The translations under genes and the position numbers were made by a program. A stretch of 25,144 bases of DNA from Candidatus Fibrimonadales bacterium (GTDB taxonomy: Bacteria; Fibrobacterota; Fibrobacteria; Fibrobacterales; Fibrobacteraceae): NCBI GenBank assembly GCA_009788135.1, contig WQSA01000007.1:1-25144 (forward strand), read 5' to 3'. Shown here piece after piece: positions 1 to 6,730 of the stretch; positions within the stretch are counted from its first letter, which is position 1, and each line of letters starts with the position of its first letter. The notes beneath the pieces were generated by a model. It did not search any database. It was not told the origin of the DNA and saw only the letters and a program-made list of their open reading frames with translations.

Positions 1-3000
1 ATTAAAGTTTCTGCAGGAACATCCGCTGAATTCTATGAGCAAGTATCTGTTTATGCAAAAATGGGAGTGAATCTCATTGTTGAGGTTAGCCAAGATCTTA
101 CACTGAACCAGCTTATTAACATTCCAACTCCTGCAATGGCAGGCAAAACGCTTACCATCCGTAGCGTAAACTCCGATAAAGCCGTTACTCTCAAACGAGG
201 TATTGTCGGCAATTTATTCACAGTGCCAACTAGTGCTACGCTTATTCTTGAAAATATAATTGTTGATGGAGCTAAGGCTAGTGGTTTTGCAAACGGCAAT
301 GGTTCGCTTGTAAGGGTTAGTGGTGGAGCCTTTGTTATGAATGCTGGCGCAGTTTTGCGTGATAATGTGTTTTCGAATAGCTCAGGCGGCGGCGTGTATG
401 TAAATTCAGGCACCTTCACAATGAATGGAGGCTCAATCAGCGGCAATACGGCTAGCAGCTCTGGCGGAGGCGTGTATGTAAATAATGGCATCCTCACACT
501 TGGCGGTACTGTTGCAATAACTGACAATTTCACTTCAGGAGGTATAGCTAGCAACGTATATCTTAACGATAATCAATATATCTCCATTTCGTCAATCACA
601 CCACCAGCCACAGGAATGAATATTGGCATAACGAAAACAGCTAATAGAGGCGTCTTTGTTCAAAGTGGTGCGAAGGTCGAGCATGTGCAATATTTTCATG
701 AAGATGTAACAGGCAAAGAGTCTAAATTTTGCGGTAACGCACTAGCAATAGGAGTTTCTATTTATTGCTTAGTTGAGTCTTACGCAACAGCGCAAACTGA
801 TGTTGTGATAGATGTTGAGGAAGATTTACCCCTCGACTGGTTAGCGACCATACCAGCGAACAACAACGGCAAAACGCTTACTATTCGCAGTGCAGGTCCT
901 ACCGTTACTCTTAAACGTGGCATAATTGGAAATTTGTTCACAGTGTCTGCTAATGCAAAGCTCATTTTGGAAAACATCATTATTGACGGAGCTAAAGATG
1001 CAAGTTCCTTTGCAAATAATGCAGGGGCGTTGGTAAGGGTTAACAGTGGCGGCGTATTCACTATGAATAATGGTGTGATTTTGCGAAATTTCTGTGCTGG
1101 TGGAGTATATGTAGATGGTGGCGTTTTCACCATGACTGGAGGAAAAATCAGTGGCAATACGGTAAACTGCAACCAAAGCACCGGCGTGAGTGTAGATAAT
1201 GAAGGTACTTTCACCATGGAAAATGGCGTAATTAGTGGAAATACGGCAAGCAACGGCGGCGGCGTGTATATAACTAACAATAGTACTTTCACCATGGAAA
1301 ATGGCGAAATCAGCGGCAATACGGTAAATGGCTACGCCTACGGTGGCGGCGTGTATATAACTAACAATAGTACTTTCACCATGGAAAATGGCGAAATCAG
1401 TGGCAATACGGCATACTTCGGTGGCGGCGTGTATATAATTAACAATAGTACTTTCACCATGGAAAATGGCGAAATCAGCGGCAATACGGCAAGCAACGGC
1501 GGCGGTGGTGTGTATGGCTATGGCACCTTCACTATGAGTGGTGGTACGATCAGTGGTAATACGGCAGCTAATGGCGGTGGTGTGAATGGCACTCTAACTA
1601 TGAATGGTGGCTCAATCAGCGGTAATACGGCAGCTAATGGCGGTGGTGTGTATGGCACTCTAACTATGAATGGTGGCTCAATCAGTGGAAATACAGCTAG
1701 CGATGGCGGTGGTGGCGTGTATGGTACCTTTACTATGCGAGGTGGTGAAATCAGCAACAATAAGTCGGCAGGTGTTGGTGGCGGCGTGAGTGGTTCCTTT
1801 ACTATGAGTGGCGGCGTAATCAGCGGTAATACGGCAAGCATCGGCGGCGGCGTGTATAATTCTGGCACCTTCACAATGAATGGAGGCTCAATCAGTGGTA
1901 ACACAGCAAGCAGCGGCGGCGGCGTGTATAATTTTGGCACCTTCACTATGAGTGATGGCACAATCAGCGGTAATACAGCAGGTGAAGGTGGTGGCGTGTA
2001 TGTATATGGCAATGGCGCTTTTACTATGACTGGAGGCTCAATCAGCGATAATACTGCTAGTTCTGGTAGCGGTGTATATAGATATTCTGGTGCAGTCAAT
2101 TTAAATGGTGGCATTGTGGTAGGAACTGGTACGAATGCTACATCCGTTGTCTTTGGCAATTATAATATCAATCAAGGCGTTATAGTTGTATGGAACAAAT
2201 CGGCTGACCCATTCATTTATACCGAAAGCAGAAATACCCACTTGACTGCATTGCCAACAGGAAATGCGACAGCCATTTGGGCAATTGACGATGATGGCAA
2301 GTTTGGCATTTCATATAAAAATCACGATAACGAAGGCTTTGTTGAAATTGCTGATGTAATAGTGAAAACCGTTATCTCCGGTGCAATAGTTTCTGCTCCA
2401 GCATTGGTAGGCAAAACATACAATACTATTACAATAAACGAGGTTGCTGTTCCTGCAAGTGGACAAACTGTTGAATATGCCGTAAGCACAATAAACAGCG
2501 CACCCACAGATGGTTGGCAAACAGAACTTGTTTTTGCCGAGCTCGCTTCAAATACGGCTTATTATATATTTGCTCGCTCGCAAGAGAACATTGATTATTA
2601 TGCTGGTATACCTTTATCTCCGTTAATAACCACAACATTCTCGCAAAATAATTGGATTGATGAAGCTGATTTTAGTTGGTATCTATCGTCGCAAACGGAA
2701 TTTACCTTAACTACAGCAGAACAATTAGCTGGCTTAGCGTACATAGTTAACGAAGGACACGAAAGTTTCTCCGGCAAAAGAATCATACTCGGAAGCAACA
2801 TTTCGTTAAACAGCACAACAGGTTGGCAAAATTGGGCAATCGCTACATCTGACTATATTAAGCTATGGACTCCTATAGGAACATCAACAAACCCATTCAG
2901 AGGCACATTTGTAGGAAATGGTTTCAAAATTAGCGGAGTTTACATTGACAATGCAAATGATAATCAAGGATTGTTTGGTGTTGTGAATGGTGGAAAAATA

Positions 3001-4962
3001 GAGAAACTAGGTGTTGTGGCCTCATATATCAAAGGTAATAGTAATGTTGGCGGATTGGTAGGAAACGGCAACACTCCAATTGAGTATTGTTACTCCATGG
3101 CAAACGTAACGGGAACCTCCAATATCGGTGGATTGATTGGAAACAGAGGCTCTGGCACAATTACGCAAAGCTACGCTACAGGAAATGTAATTGGAACATC
3201 CAATGTTGGTGGATTGTCTGGAAGCGGAACCGGCACAGTTACACAAAGCTATTATAATTCTGAAACTCTCGGTGGCGGTACTAATGGTTTCGGTAGAACA
3301 ACAGCGGAAATGAAAACGCAGTCTAGTTATATAGGTTGGAATTTTGTTACTCCAATTTGGAAAATAGACAATAATGGCGTTATAAACGATGGATATCCGT
3401 ATTTACGTGAGTTTAAAGAAGTTGTGACAAAACCAATGCTTATTGCAAACGAATTTATTTACAACGCATTGCCACGTACGGTAGAACTAAATCAAGCAAA
3501 TCCCGCTTATACTTTAACTGGTGATGTAACTAAAACAAATGCCGGAAATTACACTATAGCCGTAACCTTGAGCGACCCTTCCAGATACGAATGGGCAGAC
3601 GGAACGACCACAGATATTGCGTTATCTTGGTCAATAGCAAAAGCCCAAATAGCTAAACCAACAGTTACAAACACCAACCTCGTTTACACTGGTTCAGCGC
3701 AATCCGCTGGAATCGTTGCAAACACTGCTTACGAGGTTTCTAACGGTACAGCGACCAATGCAAACAGCAATTACATAGCTTCCGTAACGCTCAAAGACAA
3801 AGCCAACCACGAATGGACAGACGGCACAATCACAGATCTTTCTCTACCCTGGTCAATTAATCTCAAAAACATAACCATCACTTCCGCCGCCGCCTTGTCA
3901 AAAACCTACGACGGCAACGAATCTGCAAACGCAGGCGCAATTAGCTTTGACGGCTTGGCAAATTCCGAAATATTGATTTTAGGCACCGATTATAGCATAT
4001 CCGCAGAGTTTACCGGCGGAAATTACAACGCAGGAGATTCAAAGCCTTATGCCTACACAGTTGCGATAATTCCCAATGCCAAAACAAACAACTACAACCT
4101 AAGCGCAAACGCTTATAACGGAACAAATGGCGTTATAAACAAAGCGAACCCAACATACACCATCCCAACAAACTTAACCGCTAATTACGGCGACTTGCTT
4201 TCAGATGTAAAATTACCTACAGGCTGGTCTTGGCAAAAAACTGGAACCGTAGGCGAAGTTGGAATGCAAACGCACAAAGCGACATTCACGCCAGAAGATG
4301 CTAAGAATTACAATGCTATCCTGGATGTTGAATTAACAATAACAGTCAATTCAATCATCAATACATCACAAGACAACATCGACATTGCCGCAGCAAAAGC
4401 AACAATAGAATCCACCGAATTCGGTCCAATACCCCAGTCAATATTGAACACGCAGGGTATGGCGAGAGGATTTGTAGAAGCCAATCTTGAACTGAATGGC
4501 GTTACATATACAGTTGTAAACAACTCGTTTATAGCGGCAGTTGCTGGTACTGTTAGCGATATTTTCGGCACGAATGGTCTCTATACCTTTACTGTTAAGT
4601 TAAACAAGGGTATCGGAACGGAGCAGGAATATGTCGGTCAACTTGTTATTGTGGCTACGAAGTACGAACCGCCAATGCAAGGCGAACAGTGCGAAGATGG
4701 CGAAGAATTGGTTGATGGCAAATGTACAACAAAAACCATTGGCATGGTCTTTGCCGCTCAAACCATCGGCATACTGAAAATCGGTGAAAGTTTTTCAATT
4801 CAGGGATTGTCCAAAGCGGAAACAGTTCGCATAGTTGATGTCAAAGGCAAAATATTGATGAGCAAAACTGTTATGCCAAACGAAAGCGTATCAATTGTAC
4901 ATTTGCCAAAAGGAATGTATTTGGTAAATGTAAACGGAAAAACTTTCAGAATGGCTAAGTAA
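1..4962 (+). CDS. Large secreted beta-helix/GLUG/MBG surface protein with type IX-like sorting tail (5' end outside window)
   Basis: The frame is open from base 1 with no stop before the ATG at 61, so that ATG is probably internal and the N-terminus lies outside the window; 1653 codons are visible. The first ~720 residues are right-handed beta-helix repeats. Two homologous blocks (about residues 21-130 and 285-385) share a GKTLTIRS...VTLKRGI.GNLFTV...LILENI core. About 14 copies of an FTM.GG.ISGNTA..GGGVY repeat follow, most of them in the second block. Residues ~900-1160 carry GLUG-like repeats (GGLVGN, GGLIGN, TQSYATGNV). Residues ~1160-1480 hold MBG/YDG-like modules (YNALPRTVEL, KTYDGNESANAG). 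A short two-cysteine segment (CEDGEELVDGKC) precedes a C-terminal domain (VRIVDVKGKIL...LPKGMYLVNVNGK) that resembles the type A sorting domain of type IX secretion cargo. The inferred role is an exported adhesin or matrix protein. No enzymatic domain was recognised. Confidence 0.85.
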   Translation: MKVSAGTSAEFYEQVSVYAKMGVNLIVEVSQDLTLNQLINIPTPAMAGKTLTIRSVNSDKAVTLKRGIVGNLFTVPTSATLILENIIVDGAKASGFANGNGSLVRVSGGAFVMNAGAVLRDNVFSNSSGGGVYVNSGTFTMNGGSISGNTASSSGGGVYVNNGILTLGGTVAITDNFTSGGIASNVYLNDNQYISISSITPPATGMNIGITKTANRGVFVQSGAKVEHVQYFHEDVTGKESKFCGNALAIGVSIYCLVESYATAQTDVVIDVEEDLPLDWLATIPANNNGKTLTIRSAGPTVTLKRGIIGNLFTVSANAKLILENIIIDGAKDASSFANNAGALVRVNSGGVFTMNNGVILRNFCAGGVYVDGGVFTMTGGKISGNTVNCNQSTGVSVDNEGTFTMENGVISGNTASNGGGVYITNNSTFTMENGEISGNTVNGYAYGGGVYITNNSTFTMENGEISGNTAYFGGGVYIINNSTFTMENGEISGNTASNGGGGVYGYGTFTMSGGTISGNTAANGGGVNGTLTMNGGSISGNTAANGGGVYGTLTMNGGSISGNTASDGGGGVYGTFTMRGGEISNNKSAGVGGGVSGSFTMSGGVISGNTASIGGGVYNSGTFTMNGGSISGNTASSGGGVYNFGTFTMSDGTISGNTAGEGGGVYVYGNGAFTMTGGSISDNTASSGSGVYRYSGAVNLNGGIVVGTGTNATSVVFGNYNINQGVIVVWNKSADPFIYTESRNTHLTALPTGNATAIWAIDDDGKFGISYKNHDNEGFVEIADVIVKTVISGAIVSAPALVGKTYNTITINEVAVPASGQTVEYAVSTINSAPTDGWQTELVFAELASNTAYYIFARSQENIDYYAGIPLSPLITTTFSQNNWIDEADFSWYLSSQTEFTLTTAEQLAGLAYIVNEGHESFSGKRIILGSNISLNSTTGWQNWAIATSDYIKLWTPIGTSTNPFRGTFVGNGFKISGVYIDNANDNQGLFGVVNGGKIEKLGVVASYIKGNSNVGGLVGNGNTPIEYCYSMANVTGTSNIGGLIGNRGSGTITQSYATGNVIGTSNVGGLSGSGTGTVTQSYYNSETLGGGTNGFGRTTAEMKTQSSYIGWNFVTPIWKIDNNGVINDGYPYLREFKEVVTKPMLIANEFIYNALPRTVELNQANPAYTLTGDVTKTNAGNYTIAVTLSDPSRYEWADGTTTDIALSWSIAKAQIAKPTVTNTNLVYTGSAQSAGIVANTAYEVSNGTATNANSNYIASVTLKDKANHEWTDGTITDLSLPWSINLKNITITSAAALSKTYDGNESANAGAISFDGLANSEILILGTDYSISAEFTGGNYNAGDSKPYAYTVAIIPNAKTNNYNLSANAYNGTNGVINKANPTYTIPTNLTANYGDLLSDVKLPTGWSWQKTGTVGEVGMQTHKATFTPEDAKNYNAILDVELTITVNSIINTSQDNIDIAAAKATIESTEFGPIPQSILNTQGMARGFVEANLELNGVTYTVVNNSFIAAVAGTVSDIFGTNGLYTFTVKLNKGIGTEQEYVGQLVIVATKYEPPMQGEQCEDGEELVDGKCTTKTIGMVFAAQTIGILKIGESFSIQGLSKAETVRIVDVKGKILMSKTVMPNESVSIVHLPKGMYLVNVNGKTFRMAK
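1200..2060 (+). repeat. In-frame repeat array encoding beta-helix rungs
   Basis: Within the surface protein gene, units of roughly 60-90 bases recur, each encoding an FTM(E/S/N)(N/G)G.ISGNTA..GGGVY rung. Three nearly identical stretches begin at 1261, 1348 and 1426; each encodes GVYI(T/I)NNSTFTMENGEISGNT. Units vary in length by whole codons, so gain or loss of copies would keep the reading frame. The array is coding sequence: the units abut, encode a structural repeat, and have no unrelated spacers. Confidence 0.85.
1555..1686 (+). repeat. Perfectly abutting 66-bp tandem duplication
   Basis: Bases 1555-1620 and 1621-1686 are two adjacent 66-base (22-codon) copies that differ at only two positions by eye (aat/tat in one codon, and the last base c/t). 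Such high identity inside otherwise diverged repeats suggests a recent slippage or recombination duplication of one beta-helix rung. Confidence 0.85.
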
Positions 4963-5014
4963 AATGTTAGAATCGTGATTAGCTTGACAAAAGGATTAAC
5001 ATGAGAAATCAAGA

Positions 5015-5052
5015 AAATCCTTAAATCAAGTGAATCATGGTTCAGACGTTTT
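5015..5052 (+). repeat. Degenerate AATCCT/TTCAGACG intergenic repeat, copy A
   Basis: This stretch is built of short related units (AAATCCTT, AAATCAAGTG, AATCATG) and ends in GTTCAGACGTTTT. A shorter relative (copy B) lies at 6126-6155 and ends in GCTCAGACGTTTT. Similar AATCCT-rich repeats ending in TTCAGAC are familiar from intergenic DNA of Bacteroidota and relatives, by memory of the pattern only. The copy lies in the noncoding gap before the abi promoter. The rest of 4963-5112 is AT-rich DNA in which nothing else was identified. Confidence 0.5.
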
Positions 5053-5112
5053 AAAAACTGTCAACAAATGTTTGCAAAATGAAAGCAAAACAACAAAAAT
5101 GAGCCTCAACCC

Positions 5113-5140
5113 TTGACAAAGCGTAAAAATTTTCTATATT
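5113..5140 (+). promoter_or_regulatory. Strong sigma70-type promoter for the hairpin RNA and abi gene
   Basis: TTGACA at 5113-5118 is a perfect -35 box. It is followed 16 bases later by TATATT at 5135-5140, inside the motif TTTCTATATT that recurs upstream of other genes here. The start of transcription is expected near 5147, about 70 bases before the abi start codon. This is the only copy of the motif in the window with a perfect -35 box. Confidence 0.75.
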
Positions 5141-5146
5141 TACACT

Positions 5147-5199
5147 CAACACGCTCACCCCGCTTCCCGTTAGAACAGCGCGCTAAGGGTGAGTTTTTT
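5147..5199 (+). ncRNA. Candidate abiF-type small RNA (putative RNA antitoxin)
   Basis: A roughly 53-nt RNA is predicted between the promoter at 5113-5140 and the U-run ending at 5199. The outer stem is CTCACCC (5154-5160) with GGGTGAG (5187-5193). CGCT (5161-5164) can pair with AGCG (5177-5180), and TTAG (5170-5173) with CTAA (5183-5186); together these two would form a pseudoknot. It sits directly before an Abi_2 gene. From memory, a structured 'abiF RNA' motif has been described next to genes of this protein family, and RNA antitoxin-terminator-toxin is also the layout of toxIN. Identity with the abiF RNA family is inference from position and fold; no covariance search was possible. It could instead be a plain transcription attenuator. 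Confidence 0.55.
5154..5199 (+). terminator. Intrinsic terminator between promoter and abi gene
   Basis: A 7-bp GC-containing stem (5154-5160 with 5187-5193) is followed at once by six T (5194-5199). It lies before the ribosome binding site and start of the abi gene, so most transcripts from the upstream promoter should stop here and only read-through would make the protein. That ratio (much RNA, little mRNA) is typical of RNA-antitoxin/toxin operons. Confidence 0.7.
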
Positions 5200-5217
5200 A
5201 TTTCAAGGAGAATGATT

Positions 5218-6180
5218 ATGGCAGAAGTGGTTTACCAAGAACCGTTTTTATCTTATATTGAGCAGATAAACTTGCTTAAAAGCAGGGGGTTATCTTTTAA
5301 AGATGAATCACGAGCTTTAAGCTTACTTGAATGCGTAAGTTATTACAGACTTAGCAGCTATTGGCATCCGCTATTGGAAGATAAGCAAAATAAAACATTT
5401 AAAGAGAATGCTAATTTTGATACCGCATTTAAATTGTATAAATTTGATGCAGATTTACGAAAAATAATTATGGCAGAAATAGTAAAAATTGAAATAGCGT
5501 TGCGTTCTAAAATGGCATATGTTTTGTCTTTATCTAACGATTCTTTTTGGCTTGAGAACGAGGATTTATTTTCATGCAATCAAACATACTCATATTTAAT
5601 ATCAAAGATAAAAGAAGAAATTAAGAGGAGCGAAGAGAATTTTATAATATCGTTTAAAAGAGATTTTTCCAATGATATTCCGCCTGCATTTATGGTTTTA
5701 GAAATAACATCTTTTGGAACATTGTCTAAATTATATAAATATTTAAAACCAGGTAAATATAGACGCGAAATTGCGCAATTTTTTGGTTTGCCCGATGGCA
5801 CCTTTGAATCGTGGCTACACAGTTTGGTTTATGTGAGGAATATATGTGCTCATTCTGCAAGGTTGTGGAACAAGCAGATGCGTATTATTCCTCTGCATCC
5901 AAAAGTAAATAAAAAACAATGGCTTGACAATAAACAAGTATGTAATAATCGCATATATTTTGTATTGTCCATGATCATATACCTTTTGAACATCATAAAT
6001 CCCAAGCATTCTTTCAAACAAAAATTAGAAGCCTTATTTTCAAAATATCCTAGCATAGACAAAACCGCTATGGGCTTCCCCATTAATTGGCAAAAAGAGT
6101 CTTTGTGGGGAGGTACGTGTGATGTAAATCCTGAAGATCGTGGCTCAGACGTTTTCTATATTCAGAAGAACCATGACTGA
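5218..6180 (+). CDS. Abi_2/AbiF-family abortive infection protein (HEPN RNase toxin)
   Basis: The 320-residue protein has hallmarks of the Abi_2 (AbiD/AbiF) family: CVSYYRLSSYW (residues 39-49), an IEIALRSKMAY helix (91-101) and a late MGFPINWQKESLW (285-297). The HEPN RNase motif RX4H is visible as R207-N208-I-C-A-H212. Family members act as RNA-cleaving abortive infection effectors or toxins. ATG 5218 was chosen because AAGGAG (5205-5210) lies 7 bases before it; the in-frame ATG at 5212 is too close, and an upstream in-frame start at 5113 would fall inside the -35 box. Residues 298-320 lie beyond the usual family ending and are encoded by a repeat-like segment plus the promoter motif of the next gene. 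The gene is very AT-rich (only 12 G or C in the 60 bases from 5701), unlike the housekeeping genes (34 of 60 at 19741 in infB), which suggests horizontal transfer. Confidence 0.88.
   Translation: MAEVVYQEPFLSYIEQINLLKSRGLSFKDESRALSLLECVSYYRLSSYWHPLLEDKQNKTFKENANFDTAFKLYKFDADLRKIIMAEIVKIEIALRSKMAYVLSLSNDSFWLENEDLFSCNQTYSYLISKIKEEIKRSEENFIISFKRDFSNDIPPAFMVLEITSFGTLSKLYKYLKPGKYRREIAQFFGLPDGTFESWLHSLVYVRNICAHSARLWNKQMRIIPLHPKVNKKQWLDNKQVCNNRIYFVLSMIIYLLNIINPKHSFKQKLEALFSKYPSIDKTAMGFPINWQKESLWGGTCDVNPEDRGSDVFYIQKNHD
6126..6155 (+). repeat. Degenerate AATCCT/CTCAGACG repeat, copy B, inside the abi 3' end
   Basis: AAATCCTG followed by AAGATCGTGGCTCAGACG and TTTT matches copy A (5015-5052) in design but lacks one internal unit; the final TGG(T/C)TCAGACGTTTT differs at one base. 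Copies A and B bracket the abi gene. Copy B is translated as the added tail of the Abi protein, so it looks like former intergenic DNA that became coding when the original stop was lost. Confidence 0.5.
6153..6162 (+). promoter_or_regulatory. TTTCTATATT promoter motif before the RelA/SpoT gene
   Basis: TTTCTATATT occurs in the last codons of abi, 10 bases before the ATG at 6173. The identical motif precedes abi, rimP, gyrB and tex. It predicts a separate, nearly leaderless transcript for the RelA/SpoT-domain gene in addition to read-through from abi. No good -35 box is visible. Confidence 0.5.
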
Positions 6181-6730
6181 AAAAACAGAGCGTCTGATTG
6201 CTGAAATCAATAAAATTCATTTGGATTTTTCAAATGATTATTTTGAAACAGGGAAAGTTGAAAAAATAAACCTATCCCGAACCATAGCAAATGTTCCAAA
6301 ACAGCATATATTGAACTATCGCTTAAACCTGCACGAAAGCATAAACGACTATTTAATAGGCGCAAACTTGGATGATATAAACTACTATTACCGTGTAAAA
6401 ACCAGCGAAAGCATAGAATACAAGATTTTGCGATTCCAAAACCTAGAAGAACAATTTCCGGTAAACAACTGGATGAATGATATTTTTGGAGCCAGAATAA
6501 TATTGTGCACAAAAGACATAGAAGCTATTTTAGCATTATTGGATAGCTGGCAAGAAAAATATGGATTGAAAAACTGGTACACAAGAGACAAAGACGGCTA
6601 CAAAGGGGTGCATATTTATTTTAAGAATAAAAATAATTTTTATTTTCCTTGGGAGTTGCAAATTTGGGACAAAAAAGATGTTGAAAAGAACATTGAAAGC
6701 CATAGAAGATTTAAAAGGGATTTTGTGTAG
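6173..6730 (+). CDS. RelA/SpoT-domain protein (small alarmone synthetase-like), abi partner
   Basis: The 185-residue protein carries the RelA/SpoT synthetase signature in order: YYRVKTSESIEYKI (R74, K76, S80, K84), MNDIFGARII (D103, G106, R108), DGYKGVHIYF (Y143, H147) and WELQIWDKKD (E161, Q163), followed by ESHRRFK (H177). Canonical enzymes have EIQIR, whereas here a Trp (W165) follows ELQI. No hydrolase, TGS or ACT domain is present. Members transfer pyrophosphate from ATP to GTP/GDP, and some toxic relatives act on ATP or on tRNA ends; which substrate applies here is unknown. ATG 6173 overlaps the abi stop by 8 bases (ATGACTGA), consistent with translational coupling; an in-frame GTG at 6140 is less likely. 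Codon use is AT-rich like abi. Its role in phage defence with Abi is inferred from this context only. Confidence 0.8.
   Translation: MTEKTERLIAEINKIHLDFSNDYFETGKVEKINLSRTIANVPKQHILNYRLNLHESINDYLIGANLDDINYYYRVKTSESIEYKILRFQNLEEQFPVNNWMNDIFGARIILCTKDIEAILALLDSWQEKYGLKNWYTRDKDGYKGVHIYFKNKNNFYFPWELQIWDKKDVEKNIESHRRFKRDFV

Noticed and set aside
61..63. ATG at 61 as the start of the large surface protein
   Set aside because: The frame is open from base 1 to 60 with sensible residues (IKVSAGTSAEFYEQVSVYAK), there is no ribosome binding site and no signal peptide after the ATG, so it is an internal Met.
1200..2060. CRISPR-like periodic repeats
   Set aside because: Units abut, vary in length and encode a structural repeat; there are no unrelated spacers of fixed size and no cas genes.
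1518..2159. Proline-rich minus-strand open frame opposite the beta-helix repeats (also 51-554 and 780-1319)
   Set aside because: Its PPLIVKVP-type repeats are the reverse complement of the coding repeats on the plus strand; no ribosome binding site or independent family signature.
4963..5112. Short ATG-initiated frames and a second TTGACA (4984-4989) after the surface protein gene
   Set aside because: No -10 box at the right distance and no coding frame of useful length; treated as noncoding.
5113..5217. N-terminal extension of the Abi protein from an in-frame start at 5113
   Set aside because: It would begin inside the -35 box and translate through the promoter and terminator hairpin; a good ribosome binding site precedes 5218.
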